NCBI GenBank assembly: GCA_015852425.1
Contig: JAAAIG010000049.1
Coordinates: 53,411 to 82,815 of the forward strand
Direction: 5' to 3'
Length of the DNA stretch: 29,405 nucleotides
From: Gryganskiella cystojenkinii
Lineage: Eukaryota > Mortierellomycota > Mortierellomycetes > Mortierellales > Mortierellaceae
Under the pieces are notes generated by a model. It did no database searches. It was not told the DNA's origin and saw only the letters and a program-made list of their open reading frames with translations. The position numbers and the translations under genes were made by a program. Within the stretch, counting starts at the first letter, position 1, and the number at the start of each line of letters is the position of its first letter. Shown in pieces: positions 8,503-20,544 of the stretch.

Positions 8503-8837
8503 AAACGAGATCTCTTCAACCGCAACAGAGATCAGGAAGGATTAAGAGGGCGTCGATTACTTTGGATTTGATCATACCCCGCATTCTGTCTACTTCTTCT
8601 TGTGCCGCGTTATTTTTTACAATAAACCTACTACGAAACAGTATCTTTCCTGGACTTTGTGTAGGGTGCGACCTCTTTTTTCCACTCCTTCGTGTTTTGA
8701 TATCCTTTATTGAACATGGCGGTCGATCAGATCTTCAAAGTCACTGGGTACTCCTTGCGAACGGAATTGAAGCACTTTATCCTCTTGCTATTCTGTTGAC
8801 GAGAAAAAGAGCTGAAGGTTAAATTTGAATTTGCAGA
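8503..8837. terminator. Convergent intergenic region with poly(A) signals
   Basis: This 335-bp gap separates the SEC11 stop (+) from the class IV enzyme stop (-). AATAAA for the plus strand is at 8621-8626, and for the minus strand (TTTATT on plus) at 8706-8711. A plus-strand open frame of 86 codons here (8562-8822) has no family match I know and starts just past the SEC11 stop, so I treat it as untranslated. Confidence 0.5.
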
Positions 8838-10095
8838 CTAGTTGCCATTGATGTTGTGAATATGATTGTTATGTTTTACCCTTGCTGCCTCCTTGAGCTC
8901 ATCCACGGTAATGACACGTTCATGGATCTTTCCCTCTTCGAGGAGTTTGCGTCTCATCGTCCCACAGAGCAATCCTGAAAGAAGGTAACAAAGAAGGCAA
9001 AAGAATAAAAGTGAATAACTCAAGTATGCATTGGTTGCTTCGAGGTCTTTTTTTTTCTATAGAAACTTGAACCTCAGACACCTACCAGAACTCGCAGGGG
9101 GTGTTATCCATTCCAGTTTACTCGTCGCTGGGTTCTCGAGTTCAATCGCGATGTTGGCAATCGATGCCTCCATGATTTGATTCTCTTCGTTATACAGTAT
9201 CACGTCAAATGGCGTGCTGGCGTCAATCGGTGCCGTAATAGGACCCAGGTCTGTGCAGAGGGAGAAGTAACAGGAGACCGTTAGTAGCGCATTGCAAAGG
9301 AGAAGCATATCAGCTAGGAGCTTCTTGATACCTAGTCTCTTCCTGGCAGCGTTGTAAACTTCTCGCTCGGTCGTCTTGTGTTGCAAGTAAATGTTGTCCT
9401 TTGATGTCGGCTGCGTGTCCAAGACGACCACAATAGGAATGTCTACCAAAAGGGAAGACGTTAGTGACAATTGAGAGTGACCTAAGGATGTCCTCCCCCC
9501 TCCCCCCCAGCCCCCTTCTTTATTCTCAAAAGAAGGAGCTTTTTGTTTTTACCTGAAAATGATTTCGTCTCCGAAGATAGTTGACTAGACTGGATGGTCA
9601 CTGCGCCGTCAAAGTCCAGAAGGACACGAAGCTGTCAAGATGAATAGCACGACGAAGTAAAAGAGAAGGAAGAGCGATAGGAGAAGCACGAAGAAAGTGT
9701 GTTAACTCTCTCTCTCTCTTTTGTTGACCGAATGTGTCGACAACAGGTAGAAAAGTAAAGATAGCCCTTACGCGCTGTCGTTTGTCCTTGCCAACATTCT
9801 TGATCGCACTGTCCAACTTGTTGGAGAGTTCGGATCGGGTGGGAATCAACTCTCGTAAGAACAATTCTTGGTCGTTCGCAAAGAAGGGTGCCAGGGTCTT
9901 GGCGGAGCTGATCATTCGCTCGAAATGGTAGTCCAGCAGGAACACGCCTCCGTCTATCCGAGCAAATATAAAAAATCGGAACAAACGCGTGAGAAAAACG
10001 GTCATGGTGCAGATTCGAATGTGGTGACCGTATGCAATGTAAAGCTCACCATTGGGCTCGTAAAGAATGGTCTCGAGTAAATGTAGCGAAGTCAT
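8838..10095 (-). CDS. Class IV PLP enzyme, aminodeoxychorismate lyase-like
   Basis: Fold-type IV pyridoxal-phosphate protein. Members include 4-amino-4-deoxychorismate lyase (p-aminobenzoate and folate synthesis) and branched-chain or D-amino-acid aminotransferases. Six exons: 10095-10050, 9953-9772, 9631-9553, 9442-9332, 9250-9086 and 8974-8838, all GT..AG; the product is 239 aa. Near the N-terminus it has DGGVFLLDYHFERM, where the family places its conserved HxxR-type segment. LQHKTTEREVY carries the lysine expected to bind PLP, as in the HKTTxR motif of PabC-like domains. The Glu that contacts the pyridine nitrogen fits QIMEASIANIAIEL, and the end has ITPPASSGLLCGTMRRKLLEEGKI. The lyase-like call rests on the HKTT motif and short length; an aminotransferase role is possible. 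No targeting sequence is obvious. The stop is 335 bp from that of SEC11, convergent. Confidence 0.82.
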
Positions 10096-10428
10096 TGAGC
10101 TAAATGGCGGGTTGTGGAATGGAGAAGGAAGGACAGAAGAAAAACATGCTGTGGAATTCGTCTTTTTCCTAAGAATTGAATTGACTCGTGAGTTCGATAT
10201 GACTGTTCTGAAGGATTGTGACCTCTTGTCAGTTGCCGCCTCCTCTTTTCGTTTGCTCGCTCTTCCCGCATGACTGCAAAACGGTACAAAAAAAACGGAT
10301 CTTTTTTTATTATTAAAAATGTGCAAAGAAAGGTCTCGGAGAATGTGTTTCGTCCTCAAGCAAAATAAAACACGGCCTGTTCACGAAGTTAGACCGCGCC
10401 GTCGATTTTTTTTTTCTTTCGATTCGGT
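10096..10428 (-). promoter_or_regulatory. ZWF1 3' end and promoter of the class IV enzyme gene
   Basis: 333 bp between two tandem minus-strand genes. AATAAA for ZWF1 (TTTATT on plus, 10306-10311) lies about 120 bases past its stop. The stretch next to the ATG at 10095 is CT-rich in the sense direction (about 10105-10160), consistent with a leader. Nothing else recognised. Confidence 0.4.
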
Positions 10429-12937
10429 TTAGCGATCCGTCTTGGGATCCTTCTTGTACTCCTTCTCAACTTTCTGGTCTTGACCGATGGCCTTGCCACT
10501 GGCCTCAGAATGCTGGGGCCAGACATACTCCTGCTGACCTCGCGAGTAGCCATGCTTGGCCACGAACTCTGTGACACCTTGGGGACCTCGGGATCCAAAA
10601 GCATAAGGAATAGGGTCAATATGACCCTGATCAATCGTCTTCAAGATCGGGGTAAAGATCTTCCAGGCTGCATCCAACTCGTCATCCCTCACAAAATTGG
10701 AATGATCTCCGTTCAACGCATCCAAGATCAGGGACTCGTAAGCCTCTGGGATCACAGAGTCGTTGAATCGGCTCGAGTATGAAAGATCGAGATCCGAAAT
10801 AATGGTCTTCATACCGAGTCCGGGCTCTTTGTTCATCATCTTGACATAGACAGCCTCATTCGGTTGGACACGAATTACAATCTCGTTTCGAGAAAGGTTC
10901 GTGAACAAGTTACCACTGACGTCCTTGAACTGGATTCGGATCTCGGTCTTCTGTTGGTCCAAGGCCTTGCCACACTTCAGGACAAAGGGAACACCGGACC
11001 AGCGTTCGTTGTGGATGTAGAGCGTCGCGGCTGCGTAGGTAGGTGTCTTGCTTCCCTTGGGAACGGTCTTGTCATCGAGATAACCGGGTTCTTTGCCATC
11101 CGCAGACTTTCCGTATTGACCGAGAAGGACGTCCTCTTTGACAATCGGGGGGATGAATCGAAGAACCTTCACCTGAACAGATCAATCGAAAAAAAAAAAG
11201 AAAAAGAAAAGTGTGAGTTAAAAGAGAGAGTGTGTGTGTGTTTGTGTGTGTGTGTGTCTGTGTGTGAATATTGCGAGCTCGCAGTCTGCCCAGCTCTCTT
11301 CTTTCAGCCTTGGGGCTCATTAAGGAAAAACTATCCAGTTGCTTGTGTCGTTCAGGGTTATCTTTATGGGGATCAAAGTCTGACAGGGTCATGGTTTCCC
11401 GGCAAAACAATGTCCGCTCCCACAAAAAAATTCAGTTTTCTTGCAGTACGACATCTAAGCCCTGTCTCTCTGCGCAGGAAATCTTAACTCAATCTTCCGC
11501 CTCCAAGAGAAGTGGTGACGACAATATTGTTTGATAACGTCTTTGTAACAATGGACAGAACGGACGACGACGACACGGCCAGTTCTTGCTCGATCGAAGA
11601 ATGATCGAGGGGAGTAGGAGATCAGAATGCTACTTCTTCCCCTTACCTTCTCATCACGAACGTCCTCGGCACCAAGAGAGACCGGGGGTTCCATGGCGAC
11701 AAGGGTCAAGATCTGCAAAAGATCTGTTTTGAGAGATAAAAAACGAAAGAAAAACAAAGTTGAGTGCATGGCAAGGTTGGATAAATCTGTGCAGTGTGAG
11801 CTTGTAAAACCGTCAACGAGAGAATAGCGCCATCATCCATGAATGATTTTCTTTGCGAGGACGGGGACTTACGGTTCTGCATCACATCACGGATGATACC
11901 AAACTCATCAAAGTAACCACCGCGACCCTCGGTACCGATCTTTTCTTTGAATGTGATCTGGATATTGTCAATACTGTGACGGTTCCAGACGGACCCAAAG
12001 ATGACGTTTGCGAAACGCAAAATCATCAGGTTCTTGACCATTTCCTTGCCCAGGTAGTGATCGATACGGTAGATCTATCAAACATGGAGGGTGAATGATG
12101 AAAAGACAAGATACAAAGACAGAGAAAGAAAAAGAACAAGGAGAGTACACCAAGGGTAGTAAAATTAGTAAATGTAGCTCTCTCGTCCTATCTGTCACAC
12201 AGAACATGCCATTTTTTTCTTCTTTGCTCATGATGGCCAAGCCCCTTCCCTCCCGCTGCTTACCTCCTCCTCTGTGAACAAAGCGCCGAGTTCCTTGGCC
12301 AGCTTACGAGAACTGTCCAGATCCATTCCAAACGGTTTCTCGACGATCAAACGAATGATCACATCCTTGCGATAGTTGTTCTTTTTCAGACTCGTCGCCA
12401 CAGGGATAAAGACCGAGGGAGGCAACGCCATGTAAAAGAGACGCGCAGTCGCGCCAGAGGTCTTCTCAACTGCCTGGATCTCCTTTTCCAGAACCTGGAA
12501 ATCCGAGTCCTTGTCATATTGACCATCCTGGTAAGAACAAAGCTTCATGAACTTGGCAAGAGCGGTCTTGTCCTCCTCAGTCTTGATCTTGATGTATTTC
12601 GATACATGACCCTCGAACGTGGCCTGATCCATCTTTGTACGGGCATAGCCAATAATGTGAGTGTTTTGGTTCAGGTACTTGTTCTTGTAGAGACCGAACA
12701 AGGCCGGGAAAGTCTTCTTCTTGGCCAGATCACCCGAGGCGCCGAGAACTAAGTTGTGGCCACGGAGAAGACGAAAGGAAAACAATAGTTAGAAATTGAG
12801 CTAAAAGGGCGTGGGAGTTGTTCGATCAAAAAGGACAAGGGAGCACAGAAAAAAACGCGTGGATCCACCTTACCAACAACGGTGTAGAGGTGTTTGGCGT
12901 CCCCTTGGACGACCTTCGATACGGGTGCAGACGACAT
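10429..12937 (-). CDS. ZWF1: Glucose-6-phosphate 1-dehydrogenase
   Basis: First, NADPH-producing step of the oxidative pentose phosphate pathway, in the cytosol: glucose 6-phosphate plus NADP+ to 6-phosphogluconolactone. Exons are 12937-12874, 12748-12264, 12074-11873, 11723-11647 and 11172-10429; the product is 523 aa (yeast 505). The Rossmann motif GASGDLA is at about 24-30. The substrate-binding signature RIDHYLGKE is at about 186-194. The catalytic base in VMQNHLLQ (His251) is encoded across the exon 3/4 junction (C|AT); an alternative AG 11 bases downstream would break the frame. The C-terminal beta+alpha domain contains VKVLRFIPP and [10 protein letters not shown], and the protein ends in a Lys-rich tail. 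Intron 4 is 474 bp and carries a TG microsatellite. The upstream region is pyrimidine-rich in the sense direction. Confidence 0.97.
11224..11266. repeat. (TG)n microsatellite in ZWF1 intron 4
   Basis: About 43 bases of GA then imperfect TG repeats, broken by TTT and TCTG. They lie within the 474-bp intron. On the sense strand of ZWF1 the repeat reads as CA. Confidence 0.85.
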
Positions 12938-13403
12938 GATATGTGTTTGAAAATGAAAGACGATGAGGGAGGTGTGAATGTGAAAAAAAAAGAGTAATGA
13001 AAATGAAAAGAGAAAAGACGAAAATGAAAGAAAGGAATTGAAATGCGGAATGGGGACAGAAAAATCAAAAAAGAAACCCTGTCTCAGGAAGGGACAGTGC
13101 GTGGGCGTGCCATGCGCATTGTGAAGAACGTTCTTCTTTGCTTCCTTTCTCCATTTTGCTGGTTTGTTCTTAAAAGCTCAAAATCCAAGCAAAGCCCTGT
13201 CCCGCATCCGCAGAAGCAACATAAGCAATTACCTCCAAGGACCGTTGCTTACAACTTCGCAGTGAGCGGCGCGTTCTTCCTGTGCACCCAGTCAACTCAT
13301 TTTTCTTTTTCAACGCTGCTACTCTCCACCAGTCTTTGTTGGATGAATACCGAATCGAATGGAATGATATCTTTAAAGTGGTCCTCTCGACTTTTTTTTT
13401 TTT
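12938..13403 (-). promoter_or_regulatory. ZWF1 promoter with CT-rich leader
   Basis: 466 bp between the PRP6 stop and the ZWF1 start. On the ZWF1 sense strand about 12947-13050 is nearly all pyrimidine, with repeated TTTTC and CTTTC blocks, a common core promoter and leader feature in fungi. The plus strand shows spaced GAA/GAAA units that could mimic heat-shock-type sites, but spacing is irregular. The rest holds the 3' end of PRP6; no gene seen. Confidence 0.45.
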
Positions 13404-16400
13404 CTATGGCACCACATTCGAGGGTAATGAAAGCGCTACCAAAACTAATATCTCGTCCAGTGGCTTGCCAGCGTTCTTAAGATCCTTGGCTACGACTTGC
13501 CAATACTCGCCATGTCTAGGCTCGTTTGCTTTACAGCGGGTCATTAACTCTTGCTTCCGGGGTTCGTCACCGTGTTCCATTTCAAACTTGTAATGCCAAG
13601 CCCAGGCATCACCTAAATCCGCGTCGGCTTTTTCAGCCTTCAGGAACCAAGACCGAGCCTTTTCCACCTGACGATCGGACCAGAACAATCTTGCGGCGGT
13701 GATCAACACATGAGCAGAGTTTTCGGATTTCTTTAGCGCATCCACAATCTTGCCCTTGCGTTGAGCTCTTGTCTCCAACCAAACAGATTCGGACCAGAGA
13801 AGACCCGAGGACGGACATTCTTGCAGAGCCTTGGCCATCAGCGTCTTGCCCATGTTCGCGTTGTTTCCACGAAGCTCGATTCTCACCGACTCAAGCCTAT
13901 TTCGTTTTTACAAAAGCAGAACAAGACGAAACGTGTTAAAAATGTCGATATTCAAGGACACATATACCGAGAACAGAGAACCCAGGGTGAGCAAAACTTC
14001 GATAGCTTACCATAGCTCTGGAGATTTGGGATTCAACAAACGTCCACGCTCCAACTTGGCTCTGGCTCTAATTAACACACCTGTCTGTTCCTCCAACCGC
14101 GCAGACATAATCCAGAGTGGCACGCACTTTGGACAATGTGTTAGTGCCTTTGTAAAGTTCGCCTGTGCCATTTTGTTATCCCCCCGATCAACCAGGATCT
14201 GACCACGAATCATCCACAACTTTTCAGCAGTCGGGTACTTGGCCAATCCTTGATCCAGCAGTTGCAGGGCCTCAGGAATCTTGCCTAGTTGACGCTCCAG
14301 AACTGCAGACTTCATCCAGACCTTCATCGTATCAGCCTTGACACGAGCGTTCGACAAAAGTTTCTCAGCACGTTCGTGCTCTCCGTTCTCAGCCTCCAGC
14401 TTGACAGCCGCCAACCAAATTTGTTCGCTGTTGGGGTTCGCCACGAAAGCTGCATCCAAAATCGCACGAGCCCCAGGAACATCGCCCTATAACGATCGTA
14501 GTTAAGAAAAACAAACAAGGAAGGTTAGACTCAAAATGAACATCAATCGCCAGGCAACGGAACAATGCAGACTCCTGAACTTACCCCAATCCACTTTTCT
14601 TTAGCGCCCATAAGCCAAAGGAACTCGGCGTGCGGACAAAACTTGACAGAGCGCATGAGTAGCTCCTCCAATGAAGTGGCCGTGCCATGTGACTTTTCCA
14701 AAAGGGCAGCTCTCCGCCAAATAGACTTTTTGGAGGGGAAGGTCTTCAATGCATGGGCATAAATAGCACGCGCGGTATCGTACGACTGATGCGAGATAGC
14801 ACTCTCGGCATCCTCCATCCAGGTGGACTTCAAATCCGCCTCCTCAACGCCCATTCCTACTGTGGCCCGAACAATGGCCTGACACGTCTTGACAAACCCG
14901 TTCTTCTCGCAATTTTCAGCTTCCTCCAGCCATTGATCGCGACTCAAGGCAGACTCCATCATCGAAAGGCTCTTCACACCGACGCCAACCAGTTTCTCCA
15001 ATTGATCCGTGTCCGCGTTGTTTGCTTCTTGAAGACAAAATGCAGTGATCCAAATCTCATGCGAGGTCGGGATCATCTTGCGGGCGTTGTTAAGAACCTT
15101 TCGCGCATTTTCATAAGTCTCCAAGCGAGCCAGGGCAATCCAAAGTTCGACCGATTGAGGCACCAACTCGACCGCGCGAGCAAGCAAGATACGGGCATTA
15201 TTGGGATCATCCTCCATCTCGACCGCAGTCTTCCAGAGCTTTACAGAGTTAGGGACAAAATCCAGTGCACGTCGGATGACTGTCTTTTTTGTCTTGGGTG
15301 TAGTCTCAAGCTGCACAGCCTGAAGCCAAATCTTGACCGATTGAGGAATCTGTTTGACCGCGTTGGCAAGAATCTTTTTCGCATTGTCCGTGTTGTTGAG
15401 TCGAGCAGCCTCGAGCCAAATATCCTCAGATTTCGGGCATTCGAGACACCCCTTGTCGATGATCTGACGGGCGTCCGTCAGTTTACCAGCGTGTTCTTCG
15501 AGACGGGCAGCAGCAATCCACCCAGGGGCGTGTTTTGGGTTAGTGGTGATAACGGACTTGAGCAAAAGTCGCGCCTTTTTCAGATCGCCGATTTCAGCCG
15601 CACTCTTGACTATGACACTGTTCAAATCAGTCAGGTATCCCTTGGGATCGATCGTGGTCGATCCTGATGCCGAGTCTGCCATCCGATCCAGGCGAAGTCC
15701 CAAAACTTGTTTGTTAGCCTCTCCAATCTCTCTGAAATTCGTCATTGCTCCGGCAGGTGTTGCAAGTCCATGCGACTATTTAGAAAAAGACGAAGAAAAA
15801 ATAAAACTCGAGTTTGTTATTTCCTTTCTCTAGCGTAGTCATGCTCCAATCTTCCCGAGAGAAAGAAGAGTGAGAAAACCAACCTGTGAATCCAGAGTAG
15901 TGGCCATTTCTTCCTGAGCACGAGGTAGGAGCGAATCCGGTACGGGAGCAAATTTCTCGCGCAAGTTGGCCTTCTTCCTGTTTTTGCCTGCAATATTTCC
16001 GACCTCGGGCAAGTTCTCCCATTCCTCGGCTGAGACCGTGTGAAGGCCGCGCTTCAGATCCGCGAACTGGTCCTGAATCTTGGGTCTCTCCTTGATCAGT
16101 TTCTCCTGCTCTTCCTTTTCACGCGCCTCTCTATGATAGGCGAAGAGTACAAAAGAACGTTTCCATGGGTTGGTATCACTGCAAATATCTCACACTTAGG
16201 TCATACTAGATGTTTACACAGTCCATCTCGTCCCAGTTTCAAAGTCCGTCCTTACCTTCTCGACTTCCATCGCTCATCGAGTTTGGCAACAACAGCTTCA
16301 TAAATCTGGTCGGCTTCCTCGTCATCGGCTTCATAAGGAGCAGCATTGAACAATCCGGTCTCGTTATCGGGGTCCTGATACCGCTCATCGTCGTCATCAC

Positions 16401-16812
16401 CATTCTCGGCAGCTTTTCTTTTGGCTTGCTCCTGAAGCCGGGCAATATCACTAATAAGGAAGGAGGGAACAGACAGGTATAGTTTGATTAGCACTAGAGC
16501 AGCTGATCGTGAACGAACATCTCATTCACTCTCCAAACTGCTGTAGAATCCATTGACGGTAGAACTCGAAACGTACGCTTCTGTGGGACCCTCGCGTGCT
16601 GGTCCAATATCCGAGCGAGTCGTGAACCCTGTCGCTCTATAGACGCAGAAAAAGTAAAGGTTGAATGATAATGAGATTGTTAACAACGGTTTCGAAAACG
16701 CGAGCTCTCATAGATTCCAAAAGCAAATTGGTGTTTCTTACCCTCTTCCAAGACCGGCAATGTATCCTGGAGGCGCTGGCTTGCCCAGAAAATCCTTTGT
16801 CGCACCGAACAT
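13404..16812 (-). CDS. PRP6: Pre-mRNA splicing factor Prp6/Prp1 (U4/U6.U5 tri-snRNP)
   Basis: Scaffold of the U4/U6.U5 tri-snRNP in the nucleus; its helical TPR-like (HAT) repeats bridge U5 and U4/U6 proteins. Seven exons: 16812-16742, 16636-16577, 16450-16256, 16130-15884, 15775-14585, 14486-14011 and 13896-13404; the product is 910 aa, close to human PRPF6 (941). The N-terminal PRP1 domain is clear: FLGKPAPPGYIAGLGRG, then ATGFTTRSDIGPARE, an acidic DEEADQIYEAV helix and LKRGLHTVSAEEWENLPEVG. After a linker, VDPKGYLTDLNS-type sequence (DPKGYLTDLNSV) leads into many 34-residue repeats with the ARLEE / IWLEAARL / SVKLWKTAVEME pattern from about residue 230 to the end. The last exon ends HGEYWQVVAKDLKN then a short hydrophobic tail. 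Short first exons (71, 60 nt) are typical of early parts of genes here. All joins are in phase. Confidence 0.96.
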
Positions 16813-17510
16813 GAGAGTGAGGGAATGTCGATGAGGTTTGTGAAGTTACAGAGAGTGCTGGAGGAAAACATAAAATGAATGCTTCGCATCGACCTATTTC
16901 GGTCGTTGGAGGCGTTGAATCTGTCGATGGCTTAGTAGTTAGTGCTTAAATCACGTGTGTGACAGATTCAAGAAAAGGCATTTTTTTTTATTTTTTGTTT
17001 TGTGATTAAAAATGCAAGGCTGTAGAAGCGCGAAAAGTAAATGGTGAACAAAAAGAAAGAAATAGGAAAGCGTTGGAAGCATAAGCAAAGAGTAAGAAAG
17101 AGGATGGAACTGTAGTGAAGGGTATATTAATCGTAATGGACTCTAAGGAAAAGGCAGGGTTGCAGGAAAGGATGGTAACAAAAGAGACAGACGAGATCCC
17201 AAAGCGATAGCATAACAGGGATGGATCGACAACCCCCGCTTTTCTTGACCAAAGTAGTGCTGGAAAGCTGGATCAGTCAAGTTTTCCTGTTGTCGCGCTT
17301 CTTTCCGAGGTTTTTTGACTGATCGCTTGGCGTTGAAGTCATGTCACCAATTGATCCAGAAAAATAATGGACTGGCAAAGTCGGAAGGTGAAGTCATGAA
17401 AAGGGAAAGGCGATTAAGAAGAGAGCTAACAAAATAAAGTAAGTAAAGGGAAAAAGGACGGAGCGATGGATGGGAGAAAAAAAAGCAAGACGGGAGGGAA
17501 AGTGGATCGA
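16813..17510 (-). promoter_or_regulatory. PRP6 promoter and 3' flank of the Ser-rich gene
   Basis: 698 bp with no gene. A CACGTG E-box lies at 16952-16957, about 140 bases upstream of the PRP6 start, and the surrounding DNA is AT-rich with short A/T runs. The half near 17400-17510 should hold the 3' untranslated region of the next minus-strand gene. No other element is clear. Confidence 0.45.
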
Positions 17511-18305
17511 TCACTTTGGGGAGTTGTTGGGAAAGTCGTCAGCCTTGGGTGCATCATCTGAGCCTTCGACAATTGCGTTTCGGCGTCTGAACGTGTACTC
17601 TGAGGGTTGGTCCCCGTCGTTCGCATCTCCGCCTCCTGGGCTCATATCCGCGGGTGCGGTGGCCCCACCATCGCCTCCACCACCGCCAGAGCCTCCGATG
17701 TTGCTGTGCGTTCTCGCGCTTCCATTGCTAAGGCTGTTGAAATGATTGCTGTGGCTGTTCCTGAGAGAGTATCGGATCTGCTGAGAAGAAGAGTTTGGGG
17801 CGGTCTCGTATGGATCACTTGGCAAGAAAGGAGAAAGGGGCGAGCCTGCTCTGTCCATCCGTTCTACTACCGGTGGCAACGGAAGCATCGAGAATGCCGT
17901 ACAGGACTCGGACTCGCCTATGGATCCGAAAGAGTGAGCAGATGAGGCTGCGAACGGTGAAGCGCCACTGGAAAGAATCAGAGAACAGGCGCTCTCTGTG
18001 CTCTGTTGTCCTTGAGCATATGTGGACTGGTGGAAAAAACGGCTTTGGTGACTTGAGCTCGACGTTGCTGACGCTGCCCAATAGTTCTTTTTGTAGTTGT
18101 GAGATGATAAAGATGTGGACATGTAGTTGCTGGTGTGGTGACACATGCTGCTAACGGCGGAAGATTCGTAGACCGCTTGCCCGCTGTGCTCTCGGCGATG
18201 CAATTGGTGTTTGCGTTCGCTCATCCGTCGTACACGAACACAATGCAGTCGTCGTGAAGGCATCGCCAGGTTCTCTTGATGGCTCCTGCTCCAGAGATTT
18301 GTCAT
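17511..18305 (-). CDS. Ser/Gly-rich low-complexity protein, unrecognised
   Basis: Open frame of 264 aa on the minus strand. Composition is rich in Ser, His, Asn and Gly, with runs such as SATSSSSHQS, a GGSGGGGGDGG linker and a conserved-looking end: SEYTFRRRNAIVEGSDDAPK. Third codon positions are C/G-biased in the downstream two thirds, as in neighbouring genes, so the C-terminal part is probably translated. The ATG at 18305 directly follows a T13 tract and a CT-rich stretch that could be a leader; the same tract could instead end an intron with acceptor at GAGCAG (about 18290), making this only a last exon. The first 45 residues read poorly in this frame, while another frame there reads better, so the true N-terminus is uncertain. 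No domain, signal peptide or membrane segment seen. The protein looks disordered and may be regulatory. Confidence 0.55.
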   Translation of the reverse strand: MTNLWSRSHQENLAMPSRRLHCVRVRRMSERKHQLHRREHSGQAVYESSAVSSMCHHTSNYMSTSLSSHNYKKNYWAASATSSSSHQSRFFHQSTYAQGQQSTESACSLILSSGASPFAASSAHSFGSIGESESCTAFSMLPLPPVVERMDRAGSPLSPFLPSDPYETAPNSSSQQIRYSLRNSHSNHFNSLSNGSARTHSNIGGSGGGGGDGGATAPADMSPGGGDANDGDQPSEYTFRRRNAIVEGSDDAPKADDFPNNSPK

Positions 18306-19096
18306 TTGAAAAAAAAAAAAAAGAGAGATGAGGGATCTTGTTGTTCGTTATGTTCGTGGTTCTTGTGCTTTGTTGGAAGAAAAAAGAAGTGCGGGAAGAA
18401 AAGGCTATCAAAGAAAAGACGAGATAGAGAGAGAAAAAGTGAGTAGAGCGAAGAGGCGAGTTAGTAAGATAGTAACAGACATCAGGGCACAAGGAGGCCG
18501 GCTTTTCAGCCTTCCCTCCATTCTTCCGTGTCATGACAGTTTCTCCTTTTTTTTTGCGTCCTTTGCCTCTCATGCTTCCGTGTTCTCTCCAAGTTTGCAT
18601 CCTTGAAAAAAAAAGAGAGGAAACCCGGCCCTTTGTTGATCTGGGACTTCTTTGTTTGGCGAAACTCTTGCGCCGGCAGCACCTCTCCGCATTCCCCCAA
18701 GCTTTTCCTCTCAACACTGGATGCCTTCGAAGGGTCCTGCATTTGGTCAGTCAATCCTAGAATGACCTATTCTTCCGCAACCACAGCGTTCTGCGAGCTC
18801 CAAATGACTCAAGTCAAGCACGCGCTGGACCCTGATCGTCTCCTGGCAGTCTCCTTTGAACGCGCGCCTCCTCTGAAAAGTAAGTTTTTTTTGTCAATGG
18901 TGGTGTTGATTGAATATACCTCGTTCGAAACCACACGGAGAAAAAAGAGGAATATGATTCAGATACACAGGAACAGAATTCGTGGTGTGTACGTGATGTG
19001 GAGGAAGAGGAAAGGTTGAGATGTGTGGGGGAAGAAGAAAGGAAAGAGGAGGGGAAAGAGGGTCGTCGTTTGAATGCCAGGTCTTTGACTGCGGGA

Positions 19097-19131
19097 AAGA
19101 GAGAGAGGGAGAGAGAGAGAGAGAGGGAGAA
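19097..19131. repeat. (GA)n microsatellite
   Basis: Near-perfect GA repeat of about 35 bases interrupted by GGG, within a purine-rich block (about 19000-19180). Further CT/GA runs lie at about 20205-20221. Confidence 0.85.
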
Positions 19132-20544
19132 GAGTTGCAAGGAAAGGAAACGGAGAAGAAAGAGAGAGGATCTCTCACTCTTTTTGGCTTTGTGTGTTGA
19201 GCTTCTTTGTGTTCTTGTCCCATCCATCTCCACGGGTTCCCTTTTCTTTTTCCTTCTTTGATGCTCTCTTTTTTTTGGACGAAAACAACACTTTTGCTCG
19301 GCATGCGCAATACCCCTTTCGCTGTTTTATTCTTGGGTGTTTTCACTCTTCATGGTTCTTTTTTCGTCTGTTGTTTTTACGACTCTTTGGTCCCAGAGAT
19401 ATATTGTAGGTGTATCGAACCCTCGTTTCCAGGACGGTCCCGGGGTAAAGCCCTGATGAATGCAGGAGAGACGGAGATCGGATTGAGCAAAAGACAGAAC
19501 AATAGAGTGCGCCCTCTGTGCGGGAGAGTGTGGAATGCTCCCTAGTGGGAAGGAAGTAGGCGAAAGCAAAGGAAAGATAAATCCAGAATGGGAAGGGAAC
19601 CGCCACCGAAAAGGATTTTCTTTTCTATGGTTGGTGGGTTTGGGATCGAAGCGGGAAATCTTTGTGCTCACCTTTTTTTTTTTTTTTTGTGTTTTCCACT
19701 TTTCAGCACTGCCGTCCACTCAGATCTCCCAGACTTTTCTGTAACGGCTCCTTTTTGCCCCTCATTGTGGTCACAATTGCAATGCGAAAACATAAAAAAG
19801 AGGAGATGGAATGAAACAAACAGGAGGCAGGGGTGCTATTGAACGGGGATTTTTGCTGATACGGGGATTTTTTGTATACTCACCTATTCGATTTTTGCTT
19901 TTTCAAGGAATCAAGGTTATGACGAAGGGTTTGAGTAGAGAGGAAGAATACTGTGCTCAAGGTGCAATGTCTCTGCGGTGCGAGAAGGTGAGTAATCGAG
20001 TTGATGTGGATTGTCAGTCGTGGCGATTAATTCGAGAATGAGAATTGCGTGCTTTGAAGGGAGCGGCACGGATGGGAAGATGAGGTAGAGAGAGAAATGC
20101 AAAGGAACGAGAAAAAAATGTGAAGGACTTTGTGAAAAATAGAAAGCTGAAAGCCTGAAAGAGAGAGAGCCATCAGTTCGAAGTTCTGGGCAAAATGCTC
20201 ACAGACTTTCTCTCTCTCTCTTTTCCGCTTTTGTTTTCATGCAAGTTGTTCATGCAAGGCCAACTCTACCACGCAACCTTCAAGTATGAACATACAGAAA
20301 AAAAGAATTGAATTGACGACGGGATAGATAGGAGTTACCATTTTTTTGTATTCGAGGGTTACCGCCACGGGTGCTGGTATCTCTTTCTTTCTTTGTTTTT
20401 GCAAGGACAGCAGACAGCAATCTTCCCGCATGAAAGTTCCACTCGTTTCGTGCGTGGTGATCCGCTTCTCTTATTTTTCAGTTTGTCATGTTGCTCATGC
20501 TAACTACACCCCTCGACACTGCGTCTTTTTCATCTTGGGTTTCT

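Noticed and set aside
8562..8822. 86-codon plus-strand frame after SEC11
   Set aside because: Lies in the 3' untranslated region with poly(A) signals; no family features.
10864..11487. 207-codon plus-strand frame
   Set aside because: Antisense to the last exon and intron 4 of ZWF1, and includes the TG microsatellite.
14753..15667. 304-codon plus-strand frame
   Set aside because: It is a shadow of the HAT-repeat exon of PRP6 on the opposite strand.
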